Position numbers and translations under genes: made by a program
The notes under the pieces: model-generated
The model's input: only the letters and a program-made list of their open reading frames with translations
What the model was told of the DNA's origin: nothing
The model's database searches: none
Assembly: GCA_046294625.1 (NCBI GenBank)
Contig: JBKBKN010000004.1
Coordinates: 62,001 to 126,000, forward strand
Length of the DNA stretch: 64,000 nt
Reading direction: 5' to 3'
Origin: JBKBKN01 sp046294625
GTDB lineage: Bacteria > Bacteroidota > Bacteroidia > M30B66
In this document: positions 35,537-46,500 of the stretch, piece after piece
Position numbering within the stretch: position 1 is the stretch's first letter
Layout: each line of letters starts with the position of its first letter

Positions 35537-37648
35537 TTATAATTGAGCAGCAAAATAGCCTGACTCCTTGATATTGAAAACCCGATCACTGACAACCCCC
35601 AAATCTTCGAGCGACTTTCTCATTTTCCTGATATAAGCATGAGTATTATTGGCGGTAAAAATCCATTCGTTGCATTGAATACAGCTTAATAGAGCTTCTG
35701 TATTTACCTTGGGATTACCTGATAAAATACAATAGTCCAACATGATTTTTTCACCACATTCAATATTCGACCATGTATCTTCTATCACAGCAATCGACTT
35801 ATTTATTGCACCAAACAGCCTTATGCCATTATTGGATGCTACATGGAAATCGACTTGTTCCAATTTAGGATAAGAACTTAGCCCAATATTAATAACCGAA
35901 GAGCTGATTGCCTGTGTTTTTTCTGCCAAGAGTGATTGCCACAAAAATTTTTCTTGTCGTCCAATGCCTATTAAAATCTCATTTTTATCATGCAGAACAT
36001 ACAACAATTCATTATTATTATTTTGCAATTTTTGGATAATGTTCAATGCTAAAAAAATACATGTCACACCTAAAGAAATGGAAAAAATACTTTTTTCACG
36101 GGTTGCCGCATACACAAATATGAGAATTAAAATAATGTAGAAAAAGAACGTCAACTGAAAATCAAAATAAATATTGTTTGAAACAGCTCCGGGTAGCGAG
36201 CTGACCATATTAATCAAATAATTCAACGCCTTAATCAGCCAATTTAAAGTGAAAGTAGTAGCGGTGAGCAAAAATGAAACCGGAGAAACTACAAAAACGA
36301 TTATACCATTAAGTACAATCAAAAAAGCTAAAGGAATAGCAAACAGGTTTGCCAAAATAAAATAATTAGGAAACTGATGGAAGTAAAGCATACCGATAGG
36401 GGCAGTTACCAATTGCGCCGCAACAGAAACGGTAATCAATTGCCAACTATAGTTTAAAACCTTATTTCGAGGCTCCCATAATCTTGCAAAATAGGGCTGA
36501 AGACAAACAATACCCAACACCGCCAAATATGACAGCTGAAAACCAACTTTATATAATAGATTAGGATTAAACAATAATAAAAAAAATGCAGAAGCAGCCA
36601 ATGAATTAATCACATGTGCTTTACGCGATACTAGGTTTCCAAGTCCAATAAATGAAAACATGACCGTGGCACGCAATACCGATGGCGACAAGCCGGTAAT
36701 AAATGCGTAAGTCCATAAAACAGAAATAACTAAAATAAAAAACAGCCATTTGCTAGGCTTCAAAAAGCCTAGTAAAAAAACCAGAACACCATACAACATG
36801 CCGACATGCAATCCTGATACGGCAAGAATATGCACGGTACCGGCACCCGAGAAGGCACTCATTAGGTCTTTTGAAATTTCGCTACGCTTACCTAGTAATA
36901 GTGCATCTGCAATACCAAGCTCATTATCCCTGAGCCCACCCTTTATAAATTGTTTCTCAAGAAAATCTCGGCATTGAAAAGCATAATACCTAATATCCTT
37001 TCGAAAGGCTTTTTCAAGACTTATAATGTCATCTGCTGTGCAATAAGCTACATAATGAATCCCATCTGCTTTGAGATATTTCCCATAATCAAATTCACCG
37101 GGATTATTAGGCCTAGGAAGCGGACTAAGCTTTAATCGCAAATTCAATAGGTCACCATAATTAAAACTAATGCTCGAATCTAATCTTATAAAAACTCTAA
37201 TGCTTAAGGGTGTAATCGCATCAAGATCGTGTTGATCCGATTGAATAACTTGTAAATTAAATGCCTTACCCGAACGAGTATTAGAAACTTCGCTGCTTAT
37301 CAACCCCGCGGCTAAAATTTCGCTCTCGGATGCATTCGCATTGACAAATTGAACCAAACATCTTGTATGTAAATCATAAACGCCTATTCCAAAGAAAAAA
37401 ATGGATAAAACAAAAAGTAGATTGAACAGTCTTATGAATTTTATACGTCTTTGAGCACTAAGTAGACGTGGGAAGTAAGGGATCAGAAGAATAATACCGA
37501 CTAAAAACAGTGCTAATAACCATGGAAAGTTCAAATATGACCCTGCGATTAATCCGGCTATAAATAACAAAACCATTTTAAACATGGGCATAGCATCCCA
37601 TACATAAAAATTATCATAGTTGAACCGATGAAGAAACACTTTAGCCAT
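35537..37648 (-). CDS. comEC: ComEC/Rec2 family membrane protein
   Basis: Inner-membrane channel protein for DNA uptake, 703 residues from the ATG at 37648. It has a hydrophobic start and an OB-fold-like N-terminal soluble domain (PGEFDYGKYLKADGIHYVAY near residue 195). The competence domain begins near 260 with LLLGKRSEISKDLMSAFSGAGTVHILAVSGLHVGML, followed by about eight membrane segments. The C-terminus lacks a metallo-beta-lactamase domain and is a shorter divergent region. It is convergent with xerD across one base. Confidence 0.88.
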   Translation of the reverse strand: MAKVFLHRFNYDNFYVWDAMPMFKMVLLFIAGLIAGSYLNFPWLLALFLVGIILLIPYFPRLLSAQRRIKFIRLFNLLFVLSIFFFGIGVYDLHTRCLVQFVNANASESEILAAGLISSEVSNTRSGKAFNLQVIQSDQHDLDAITPLSIRVFIRLDSSISFNYGDLLNLRLKLSPLPRPNNPGEFDYGKYLKADGIHYVAYCTADDIISLEKAFRKDIRYYAFQCRDFLEKQFIKGGLRDNELGIADALLLGKRSEISKDLMSAFSGAGTVHILAVSGLHVGMLYGVLVFLLGFLKPSKWLFFILVISVLWTYAFITGLSPSVLRATVMFSFIGLGNLVSRKAHVINSLAASAFFLLLFNPNLLYKVGFQLSYLAVLGIVCLQPYFARLWEPRNKVLNYSWQLITVSVAAQLVTAPIGMLYFHQFPNYFILANLFAIPLAFLIVLNGIIVFVVSPVSFLLTATTFTLNWLIKALNYLINMVSSLPGAVSNNIYFDFQLTFFFYIILILIFVYAATREKSIFSISLGVTCIFLALNIIQKLQNNNNELLYVLHDKNEILIGIGRQEKFLWQSLLAEKTQAISSSVINIGLSSYPKLEQVDFHVASNNGIRLFGAINKSIAVIEDTWSNIECGEKIMLDYCILSGNPKVNTEALLSCIQCNEWIFTANNTHAYIRKMRKSLEDLGVVSDRVFNIKESGYFAAQL

Positions 37649-37673
37649 TGAACAAATCGAATCCCTAATGTAT

Positions 37674-37705
37674 AAAAAACAAAAAAGGGGCACAAGGCCC
37701 CTTTT
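37674..37705 (-). terminator. Rho-independent terminator of the T9SS surface-protein operon
   Basis: On the minus strand AAAAGGGGC, a 5-base loop and GCCCCTTTT form a 9-bp stem (37683-37705) followed by TTGTTTTTT. It lies 18 bases after the OmpA-family gene and separates it from comEC. Confidence 0.9.
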
Positions 37706-37722
37706 CTTTTCGAAATAATCAC

Positions 37723-39627
37723 TTACTGAACTTCGATAACTTTAAATTCAGTTCTACGGTTCATTTGGTGCTGATCTTCGCTGCATGACTCACAAGGATC
37801 GCACTTCACACGTGGCTCAGATTCTCCATAACCTTTGAAAGTTAAACGCTTAGCGTCAATTCCCCTCAGCGTACAATATTTAACAACTGATTTAGCTCTG
37901 CGCTCTGAAAGATTCTGGTTGTAAGCATCAGAACCACGACAATCGGTATGAGAACCCATCTCTACGCGATACTTAGGGTTATCTGTCAATAGCTTTACTA
38001 ATTTATCAAGTGAAGGCATTGCATCCGGACGTATATCAGCTTTGTCATAGTCGTAGAAAATGTCTTTAACCTCTATTCCTTTTCCTGGCTCAAATTTCTC
38101 AAGTTCCAAATCAACAGTGAAGGTCTCAGATCTTGTTTTTCCTTTAGTAGAGATATCAACACTGTTAGACAATGATTGGTTGTCGTCGCTTGTAGCATTT
38201 ATAGTATAATCAAAACCTGGCTTCATAATAAATGAATAGCGACCTTGATTATCAACTCTGATCGATTCTTGTTCACCAGTGGTTTTATTTAAAAGGATAG
38301 CACTTGCTCCCTGATATGGATTATTAGTTCCTTTTTCTCTCACCATTCCTTGAACAACTAATCTTGGTCCATTGAAAACAACTTCAAACAGCTGATCAGA
38401 ACCCAAACGAGATGATGTTATTAAACCAACTTTACCTTCTTCATCAAAACTAAAAGAGAAATCGTCTCTGGATGAATTAATTGGGTATCCAAGGTTTTCA
38501 GGTTGTGACCATTGACCATTTCTGTAAACAGTGCGGAACACATCAAAACCACCCAGGCCAGGATGTGTATTCGAAGAGAAATAAAGTGTATCCTGCCCCC
38601 CAGCCATTGGAAACAATTCTTTGCCAGGTGTATTGATTACAGCTCCAAGATTTTGCGGTTCCGACCATGAAGATCCGTTCCAACTTGACATATAAATATC
38701 TGTTTCTCCTATTCCACCCGGCTTATTTGATGAGAAGAATAAAGTTTTGCCATCTTTGGAAATAGAAGGGTGACCAACTGAATAATCATCATTATTGTAA
38801 GGAAAATTTTCAGGATTTACCCAATCTCCACCCTCTAATGAAAGCTTTACGATGCTAAGCGTAGCTTCATTGTCTTTGTTACGCTTGATTTTTCCCTTTT
38901 CCTGATTTGTACGAGTAAAGTACATGGTTTTACCATCAGATGAAACAGAAGCAAATGCATCATGGAAAGTACTATTTACATCTCCGCTCAATGGTGCAGG
39001 TGCGCTCCATTTACCTGAGCCTTTGTCTTTCTTAGTGAAATACAAATCATAATAGCTATTACCTGTAGCTGGATCACGCATTTTCAACCCTTTGCCTTGA
39101 GCAACACTTTCGCCGGTGAAAATGTACCCAAAATTGTATGGCGCTGCTCCAGATGCGGAAACAAGCCCGCTAAGATCAACTCTGTTTAGAGTCCACTGAA
39201 CAGTATCATCCTTAAATTGATTAGGGTTCTTTGCTGCATCAATTAATCCTTGAACATACTTTGCATCTGGATTAGCTTTCAGATAAGCTTCTAATGCTGA
39301 TTGTGCCTCAGCATATTTTTTATTCTCCATCAGCACACGTCCATAATGATAATTGAGCATTGGATCCGCATCTTGAGTGTCTAAAGCTTTCTTATAAGCA
39401 GTTTCCGCTTTCACCGGATTATTGGTCATTCTGTATGCATCGCCAAGTTTTGCCTGCACAGAAGGATTATCACGCTTCGAAAGAGCTTTCTCGTATCTCT
39501 CTACAGCGTCAGCATAGGCAAGTCGGTCAAATTTTTTATCTCCTTGTCTTACATACATGTTGGCGCAACTGCCCAGAAATAGACTGATGCCAATCAAAAA
39601 AACAGGGTAGGATTTTCTCATTTTCAT
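37723..39627 (-). CDS. OmpA-family lipoprotein with TPR and PD40 repeats (PorE-like)
   Basis: Outer-membrane lipoprotein of 634 residues that probably anchors a T9SS component to peptidoglycan. A lipobox (FLGSC, Cys near residue 21) is followed by TPR repeats (about 30-130) and WD40-like PD40 beta-propeller repeats (about 200-400, for example GHPSISKDGKTLFFSSNKPGG). A carboxypeptidase-regulatory-like fold comes near 425-490. The C-terminal OmpA domain has FYDYDKADIRPDA near 525 and GSHTDCRGSDAYNQNLSERR near 560. This order matches PorE/SprE-type accessory proteins. It is third in line after the giant adhesin and the SprF-like gene. Confidence 0.9.
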   Translation of the reverse strand: MKMRKSYPVFLIGISLFLGSCANMYVRQGDKKFDRLAYADAVERYEKALSKRDNPSVQAKLGDAYRMTNNPVKAETAYKKALDTQDADPMLNYHYGRVLMENKKYAEAQSALEAYLKANPDAKYVQGLIDAAKNPNQFKDDTVQWTLNRVDLSGLVSASGAAPYNFGYIFTGESVAQGKGLKMRDPATGNSYYDLYFTKKDKGSGKWSAPAPLSGDVNSTFHDAFASVSSDGKTMYFTRTNQEKGKIKRNKDNEATLSIVKLSLEGGDWVNPENFPYNNDDYSVGHPSISKDGKTLFFSSNKPGGIGETDIYMSSWNGSSWSEPQNLGAVINTPGKELFPMAGGQDTLYFSSNTHPGLGGFDVFRTVYRNGQWSQPENLGYPINSSRDDFSFSFDEEGKVGLITSSRLGSDQLFEVVFNGPRLVVQGMVREKGTNNPYQGASAILLNKTTGEQESIRVDNQGRYSFIMKPGFDYTINATSDDNQSLSNSVDISTKGKTRSETFTVDLELEKFEPGKGIEVKDIFYDYDKADIRPDAMPSLDKLVKLLTDNPKYRVEMGSHTDCRGSDAYNQNLSERRAKSVVKYCTLRGIDAKRLTFKGYGESEPRVKCDPCESCSEDQHQMNRRTEFKVIEVQ

Positions 39628-39647
39628 AATTTTCTATTGAGCAGTTA

Positions 39648-40541
39648 TTAAAATAATCTAGGGTTTCTAACTTTAGTAATTTTTGCACCGAAATCATACG
39701 CTAACATGATTTCATGAGAGCCACCTGAATAATTTCTGATAGGTGTGGTGGTAGCGTCGTAAGCATAACCAATTCTCAAATTGGGTGTAATTTGAATATC
39801 AAAAATACCAACGATTGCGTCACCTGTGCGATAAGATGCGCCTATCCAAAATCTATCCCATAGTAGGAAATTTGCATTAATATCAGCCTGCAAAGGTGCA
39901 CTTGGCTCATATTTGATAAGTGTTGATGGCTTGAACTTTACTTTGTCACTTAAATCAAACACATAACCTGTATTGAAGAAAAAGTGACGTGTATACTCCC
40001 TCATGTTTGCACCACTTACTGCATACAATGTTGGAATAGAAAGACCTGCAAAGAATCTGTCTGTGTAGTAATAAGTACCAAAACCAAACTTTGGCACCCA
40101 AAAACTCTCATTATTTTGATAAAGCGGATCATTCAAATCCACATTCACCAATCCATCACGGTTAAATGTTTCATTGGAAATGCCAGCTCTAAGCCCAAAA
40201 GACAATTTGCCGGGTCCAAGCTTTACATGATATGAATAGTTTGCAAGAATGTCTGTGTTCCCTAATAATCCAATTCTGTCATTGATTACAAGAAGCCCAA
40301 GACCCATGCTTTGATTGGCAATTGGAGCATCAATTGCAAACAGATTGCTTCGAGGCGCACCGTCAAAGTTAACCCATTGTGTTCGGTGCAGTGCAGTCAC
40401 ATTTGCAAAGTCATGACTTCCTGCGTAAGCCGGATTGAGAAACAATCCATTAAACATGTACTGACTTACCATCACTTCTTGCTGAGCATTTAATCCAAGT
40501 GAGCAAATCATTACACCTATTGCTAAAACTACTTTTTTCAT
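39648..40541 (-). CDS. PorP/SprF family T9SS outer-membrane protein
   Basis: Predicted outer-membrane beta-barrel of 297 residues. A signal peptide ends at LGLNAQ near residue 20. The mature start EVMVSQYMFNGLFLNPAYAGS is the family hallmark. Other family segments are LGLLVINDRIG near 82, and the C-terminus ends in beta strands (HEIMLAYDFG). In Flavobacterium johnsoniae SprF is needed for secretion of the type B adhesin SprB. Here it follows a type B giant adhesin by 46 bases, so a dedicated pairing is likely. The ATG at 40541 is preferred over one seven codons upstream, because it gives a normal signal peptide. Confidence 0.93.
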   Translation of the reverse strand: MKKVVLAIGVMICSLGLNAQQEVMVSQYMFNGLFLNPAYAGSHDFANVTALHRTQWVNFDGAPRSNLFAIDAPIANQSMGLGLLVINDRIGLLGNTDILANYSYHVKLGPGKLSFGLRAGISNETFNRDGLVNVDLNDPLYQNNESFWVPKFGFGTYYYTDRFFAGLSIPTLYAVSGANMREYTRHFFFNTGYVFDLSDKVKFKPSTLIKYEPSAPLQADINANFLLWDRFWIGASYRTGDAIVGIFDIQITPNLRIGYAYDATTTPIRNYSGGSHEIMLAYDFGAKITKVRNPRLF

Positions 40542-40587
40542 CGGTAGGAGTATTTGGTTCATTTATGGTGTTTTTTTCAAATTAAAA

Positions 40588-43500
40588 TTATCTTCTTAAG
40601 TCAACATATCCTGTAATTGTATCGAAGCCGTCAACTTCGAGAATAATAAAATAAGTTCCCTCTGGTAAGTTCTCGCCGTTATTGTTTACTCCTACCCAAT
40701 CATTGGCATAGCCTCGCTGCTGGAAAACAATGTTACCCCAACGATTATACACTGTCAACGAATTTGATGGATAGCCTTCGAGACCTTGAACAACAAAACG
40801 ATCGTTGAAACCATCACCATTTGGTGTAAATCCATTTGGTACAACTAAGCCTTTTGGCGCTGTTAATGTAATGCTTAATTCCACACTGCAACCTACAGCA
40901 TCTGTGATAGTCACAGAATAGGTACCTGCAGGAAGATTTGAACGATCCGATGTTACTATCGATGAATTATCAGACCAAGCGTATGTAAATTCAGGAATTC
41001 CGCCACTTACGGTTGTTGTAATACTTCCATCGCTTCCACCAATAGTGCTGACATTAAACCCATTATTGTAAAGCGGACTGTTGATTGTTGCATTAATAGT
41101 AGGAGACTGAATAATATTAATAAAACCAGTTGCTTGACAGCCATTTTGATTCGTTCCGGTTACGAAATAAGTACCAGGTGACGTCACAACTATTGATTGA
41201 CTTGTTTCACCTCCAGGGAACCAAGAATATAAAACATAGCCAGCGTTTGCTGTTAATGTAATGTTAATAGGATCATTTCCACATACGATGGTATCGCTGT
41301 CTGCAGTAATGACAGGAACAGGATTCAATTTAACCGTGATATTTACTATTGTAGACAATGAAGAACAACCTGCCGCATTAGTTACTTGTACTTGATAGCT
41401 TCCGGGAGTGTTGGCACTCACAGAAGGAGTTGATAAATTAGAAGGTGTACCATCAATAATCCATGTGAAATTTGTAGTCGCACTTGAAGTAAGTGTAACA
41501 ATATCACCTTCACAAAGGTCGGTAGGCCCATTCAAGGAGATGGTTGGTTGTGGAGGATTAGCTACCACAGAAACAGTTGTTGCTACTGGCTCGCTTTCAC
41601 AACCAGCCTGATTCGTTACCACCAATGTGTAAATACCTGCTTCTGAAGCTGTGATAGTTTGTGTATTAAGTGTAGCCGAAGGTGTTGTCCACTGATATGA
41701 GGTTGCTTCACCGGCTGTTAAAGTAACCGTTTCACCCTCGCAAATGGTTTGATTACCAGATGGTGTAATTGTTGCTACAGGGGCATCAAGTATGGATACA
41801 TTAATGACGTTTGAAAATGCAGTGCAGGTTCCATCAGATACTGAAGCCGTGTAGGCGCCTGGCTCTGTAACCAAAATGCTTAACACATTTTCAATACCAT
41901 TGCTCCATGTGACACCTTCACCTATGGTTGATGTAAGTATTACACTTCCACCTTCACAGAATATCGTGTCGCTCTGAGCAGAAATAATTGGTGCCACAGG
42001 AAGCGGCAGTACAGCAACATTTACTGTATCTGTTATTTCGCAGCTGTTGGCATTGGTTATGGTTACAAATACTGACGTGTTTGTGGAAACAGAAACAATA
42101 ACAGAAGGCTCATCATTGGGTCCTACTATGGCAGAAGCTGGTCCCCATGAATAAATAGCGCCCGATACATTTGCAGCTTCCAAGGTAATGGTCTCATTTT
42201 CACAAACACTAATTTCTCCGGGTAATCCTGAATTAACAACCGGCAACACAGTAATGACAATTGTGTCTACTGACACACCGCAGTTATTGGTTCCTGTAAC
42301 TGTGTAAACAGTTGTCACGGGCGGACTGGCTATGGGATTGGAAATAATCGTACCAGTTAGTCCAATTGAAGGACTCCACACATAACTATCGGCGCCGCTG
42401 GCTTGCAATTGGGTAGAAGAACCTTGGCAAATAGTCACATCAGCTCCAGCATTTACATTTGGTAATGGCGAAGCTTCAATATCAATCGTATTAGACACCG
42501 CTGTGCATCCAAACTCGTTCGTAACTGTTACAAAATAAGAGCCTGAAGTGTTGACAGTGATAACAGCTGTCGTCTCTCCACTTGGCGACCAAACAATGCC
42601 ATCTGATACACTTGAAGTTAAAATCACTTCATCGCCTGGACAAATAATCAATTCTCCTTCCGCCGTTATCACAGGCACTTCAGGATTAGGATTAACTGTT
42701 AATGTTACCTGACCGATTAATATGTTACCTTCACAGCTAGGATTGGACTGAGATACCAAAGAAACCAAGGTGTAGGTAGTAGTAGTATTTGGATTCACAT
42801 CGAAGCTAAACGTATTTTGATTGAATCCGGTTACATTAACATTCGTTATTCCATCGAAATAGGTGAAGTCGAATGGCGCTTGACCAATCAAACTTATAGT
42901 AACCGTAGCAGACTCACCTTCACATATTTCATTATTGTTTATAGTGATTTCACCTGAAGGCGCATCATCTAAAATTAGATTGACGCTCTCTGAAACTTCA
43001 CAATTGGCTCCATCTGTCAATTCAATTAGATAGATACCGGCAGATAAGCCAGTAACATTCAAGTCAGAAATGGGGTTGCCATTTAGGGAAATTACAACCG
43101 GATCAGTAGCATTACTAAAAGAAATTAAGATGCTACCGCTAGCAGGATCATCACAAGTTGGATTTTCTGATATAATTTCCAATATAGGTTGATTCGGATT
43201 TGAAATAGTAACACTTGTATCAGCAGAACAGCCATTGGCATCCGTTACAGTTACTGTATAAACTCCGTCGGCTAAGCCAGTAATGGTTGCTGTGGTTTCG
43301 TTGTTAGACCACAATATGCTAAACGGTTCAGTTCCTGAAAGTATGGTAACAGTGGCTGTTCCATTTGATTCATTACAGTTTTCATTGTCTGTGGATGTGG
43401 CAGCAATTTGCACAGATGGTGAACCACCAATGATAACATTTACCGTTGTTGAACAATCATTAATATCGGTAATGGTCACTGTATATTCCCCTTCGCAAAG

Positions 43501-46500
43501 CGCATTCTGCTGTGCACCACTCAAGCCATTGCTCCACTCAATAGTAAATGGACCTTGACCGGAGGTTACATTAATCTGGGCAGTTCCATTACATAGTCCG
43601 CAGCTTGCATCCGTTGAAAAAACTTCTGCTTCAACATCGGATGGGCCTTCGGGAACTACAAAGGTTAATATATCAACACAATCGTTTGCATCTGCTATAG
43701 TAGCAACATAGGTACCAGCTGGAATATTTGACAATACTAAGCCAGTAGAATTATTAGGATCATTCCAGGATACAGTAAATGGCCCTGTTGTACCTTCTAT
43801 AACAAGTGTAATAGAACCCGTGTTAGCACCGCACGAAGGGGCTTCAATTGTTTCAGTAACCTCGAAGTCTACTACATTACCAACAGCCACGTCTAAAGAA
43901 TCAACGCAGCCATCTTTCTCAAATACCACAATTCGATAAAGACCAGCGGCTAAACCTTCAATATCTTCATCAAACGCGAAAGGTTCAGATTCTCCGACTA
44001 CAAACCATGATACCAATGGTGCACCAGATCCACCGATAATGGTAATATCAATTTCACCGTCTTCTAAACCACAGGTGGCAGGAAGAACGGTAGCTGTAAT
44101 TTCAAAGTTAATTTCGTTTTCTAATAGGAATTCGCCCGTGAGTTCGCAGCCTGCGGCGTCCACTATAGTGTATTCATACAAACCTGCATTTATTTCTTCA
44201 AGAACCGGCCCGTTAAATTCCGGTGGGAAGCCTGTCCATATAATTTCATAAGGTTCAACTCCACCGCTCACGATCAAAGTAATGCTTCCATCATCAAAAC
44301 CACAAGAAGGATTTTGTGCAATTACATCAACCAAAATAGCTGAACCATTATCTTCAAGCGTGGCCGAAGCAATTGCAATACAATTGCCAGCGTCTGTAAC
44401 AGTAACTGTGTATTCACCAGGTCCTAAATCAGTGATTGGATTATCCGTTGAGCCAGTATTCCACAATATATCAAATGGCGCCTGACCACCAATAAATGAA
44501 ATATTGATTGAACCGTTTGCTGCTCCGCAAGTTGGCTGAGAAACTTCTAAGATTAATTCAGGTGCTTGTGAATTCTCCAGACAGAAAGATGCACTAGCTT
44601 CACATCCATTTTCATCCTGAATATCGACTGCGTAGCAACCTGCAGCAAGTCCCCCAATTGTTACATCAGTAGATCCATTCTCCCAAAGCACTGTAAAATT
44701 ACCTGACCCGTTAACCACATCTATTGTCAATGAACCATCTTCTGATCCACAACCAGGTTGCTGACTTGCTACAAGAACAATCTCAGGTTGATCGGCATTT
44801 TCAATAGTTATGGTTTCGGTAAACAAACATCCCGCACCATCAAATCCTGAAATTACATAAGTACCAGCTTCGAGCGTGTTCAAAGTGAGTGTTCCGCTTG
44901 CAAATGGGGCATCGTCTTTAGTCCAGTTTGAAGTAATAGGTGCAACTGCATTGGTTAGTGTCACACTGATTGATCCAGTTGGAACACCGCATGAAGATGG
45001 TTGGGAAACAAAACTAACTTCAATTGCCAGGCTCGGTTCAATTGTGTAACTGCCTTCCACAACACAGTTTTTAGCATCAGTTAATACAAAACTGTAGTCT
45101 CCTGGCGCTAAACCAAATTGGTCGATTGTTGTGAAACCATTATCCCATTCGATCGAGAATGGCTCAGTGCCGCCAGTTATAGTTAAATCAATAATTCCAT
45201 TATTGTTTCCGCAGCTTGTGTTCACTACAGTAGCAGAAACTTCTGGCACATTTATATTAGTAACAGTAGCTGAACCTGTCACAATACAGCCTGCAGCATC
45301 GGTTACGGTTACTGTGTAGGAACCTGGAGCCAAAATGCTACCCGTGTTTGCTGTGGTTATGGCACCTGGCTCCCAAAGAATAGAAAAATCAGGCGTACCG
45401 CCAATGATATTAACGAAAGCCGACCCGGTATCTACATCACAAGCTGTGTTCACCGAGGTGATTTCGAGTTCAGGCAAATTTTCAAACTGTAGGTCAAAAT
45501 TCAACGTTAGTAAACAAGTTTCATCCCCGCTGTCAGTAATTGTAACTTGATATGAACCCACAGCCAGTTCTGTGCGATCGGATGTAGTTGGCCCGTCGCT
45601 CCAGCTGAAGGTAAATGATCCGGTACCTCCAGTCACAATAAGAGCGATACTTCCATTTTCTTGACCGCAATCAGGGTTAACAACTGTTTCTTGAACTTCA
45701 ACAGGTACAACTTCGTTGATGCTAGCCTCTAATGAGTCAATACAACCAGCAGCATCAGTAACAATTAATTTATAAGTGCCACCACCCACATTAGTCAAGT
45801 TTTGAGTGGTAGTATTAAGAACGTCATTCCACAGGAAAGTGAATTCAGGAGTTCCGCCAACAGGATTTGGTACGATAATACTCCCACCTTGAGGCTCCAA
45901 ACAAGTAGGTTGAATCACTTCAGGCACGCCAAGTGTAAACGCATTTTCATTTTCAATCAAAAATGATTCTGAAATTTCACAGCCATTTTCGTCAGTTATT
46001 GTAACTGTATATGAACCGGCTTCAAGGCCCGTTAAAGGCAAACCGGTTGCGCTATTTGACCATACAATGGTAAACTCAGGCTGACCTCCTGTGATTGTGA
46101 AATTGATGGAGCCATCATTGTTACCGCAAGTTGTTTGATCAATGATTATATTCTCAATTTGTGGACCATCTTCAAGAATTATCGCCTGTGAACCAGCAAC
46201 TTCACATCCAGCTGCATCCACAACTGTTACGGTGTAGCTGCCCACCGGTAAGTCGTTTACTGTGGCCGTTTGTGCCGATCCGGCATTTGCTCCCCACTGA
46301 ATATCAAAAGGTGGAGTTCCTCCGATAATATTTACGGTGATGCTTCCTAATAGATTAGAGCAAATTGCATTCGTTACATCAAATGTTAATGAAGGTTCAT
46401 TTTCATTTTCCAAGGTAAATGTTTCAGATGAAAAACAACCTGTAGCGTCGGTTACAGTTACAGTGTAAGAACCGGCTTCTAATCCGGAAATATTTTGTGT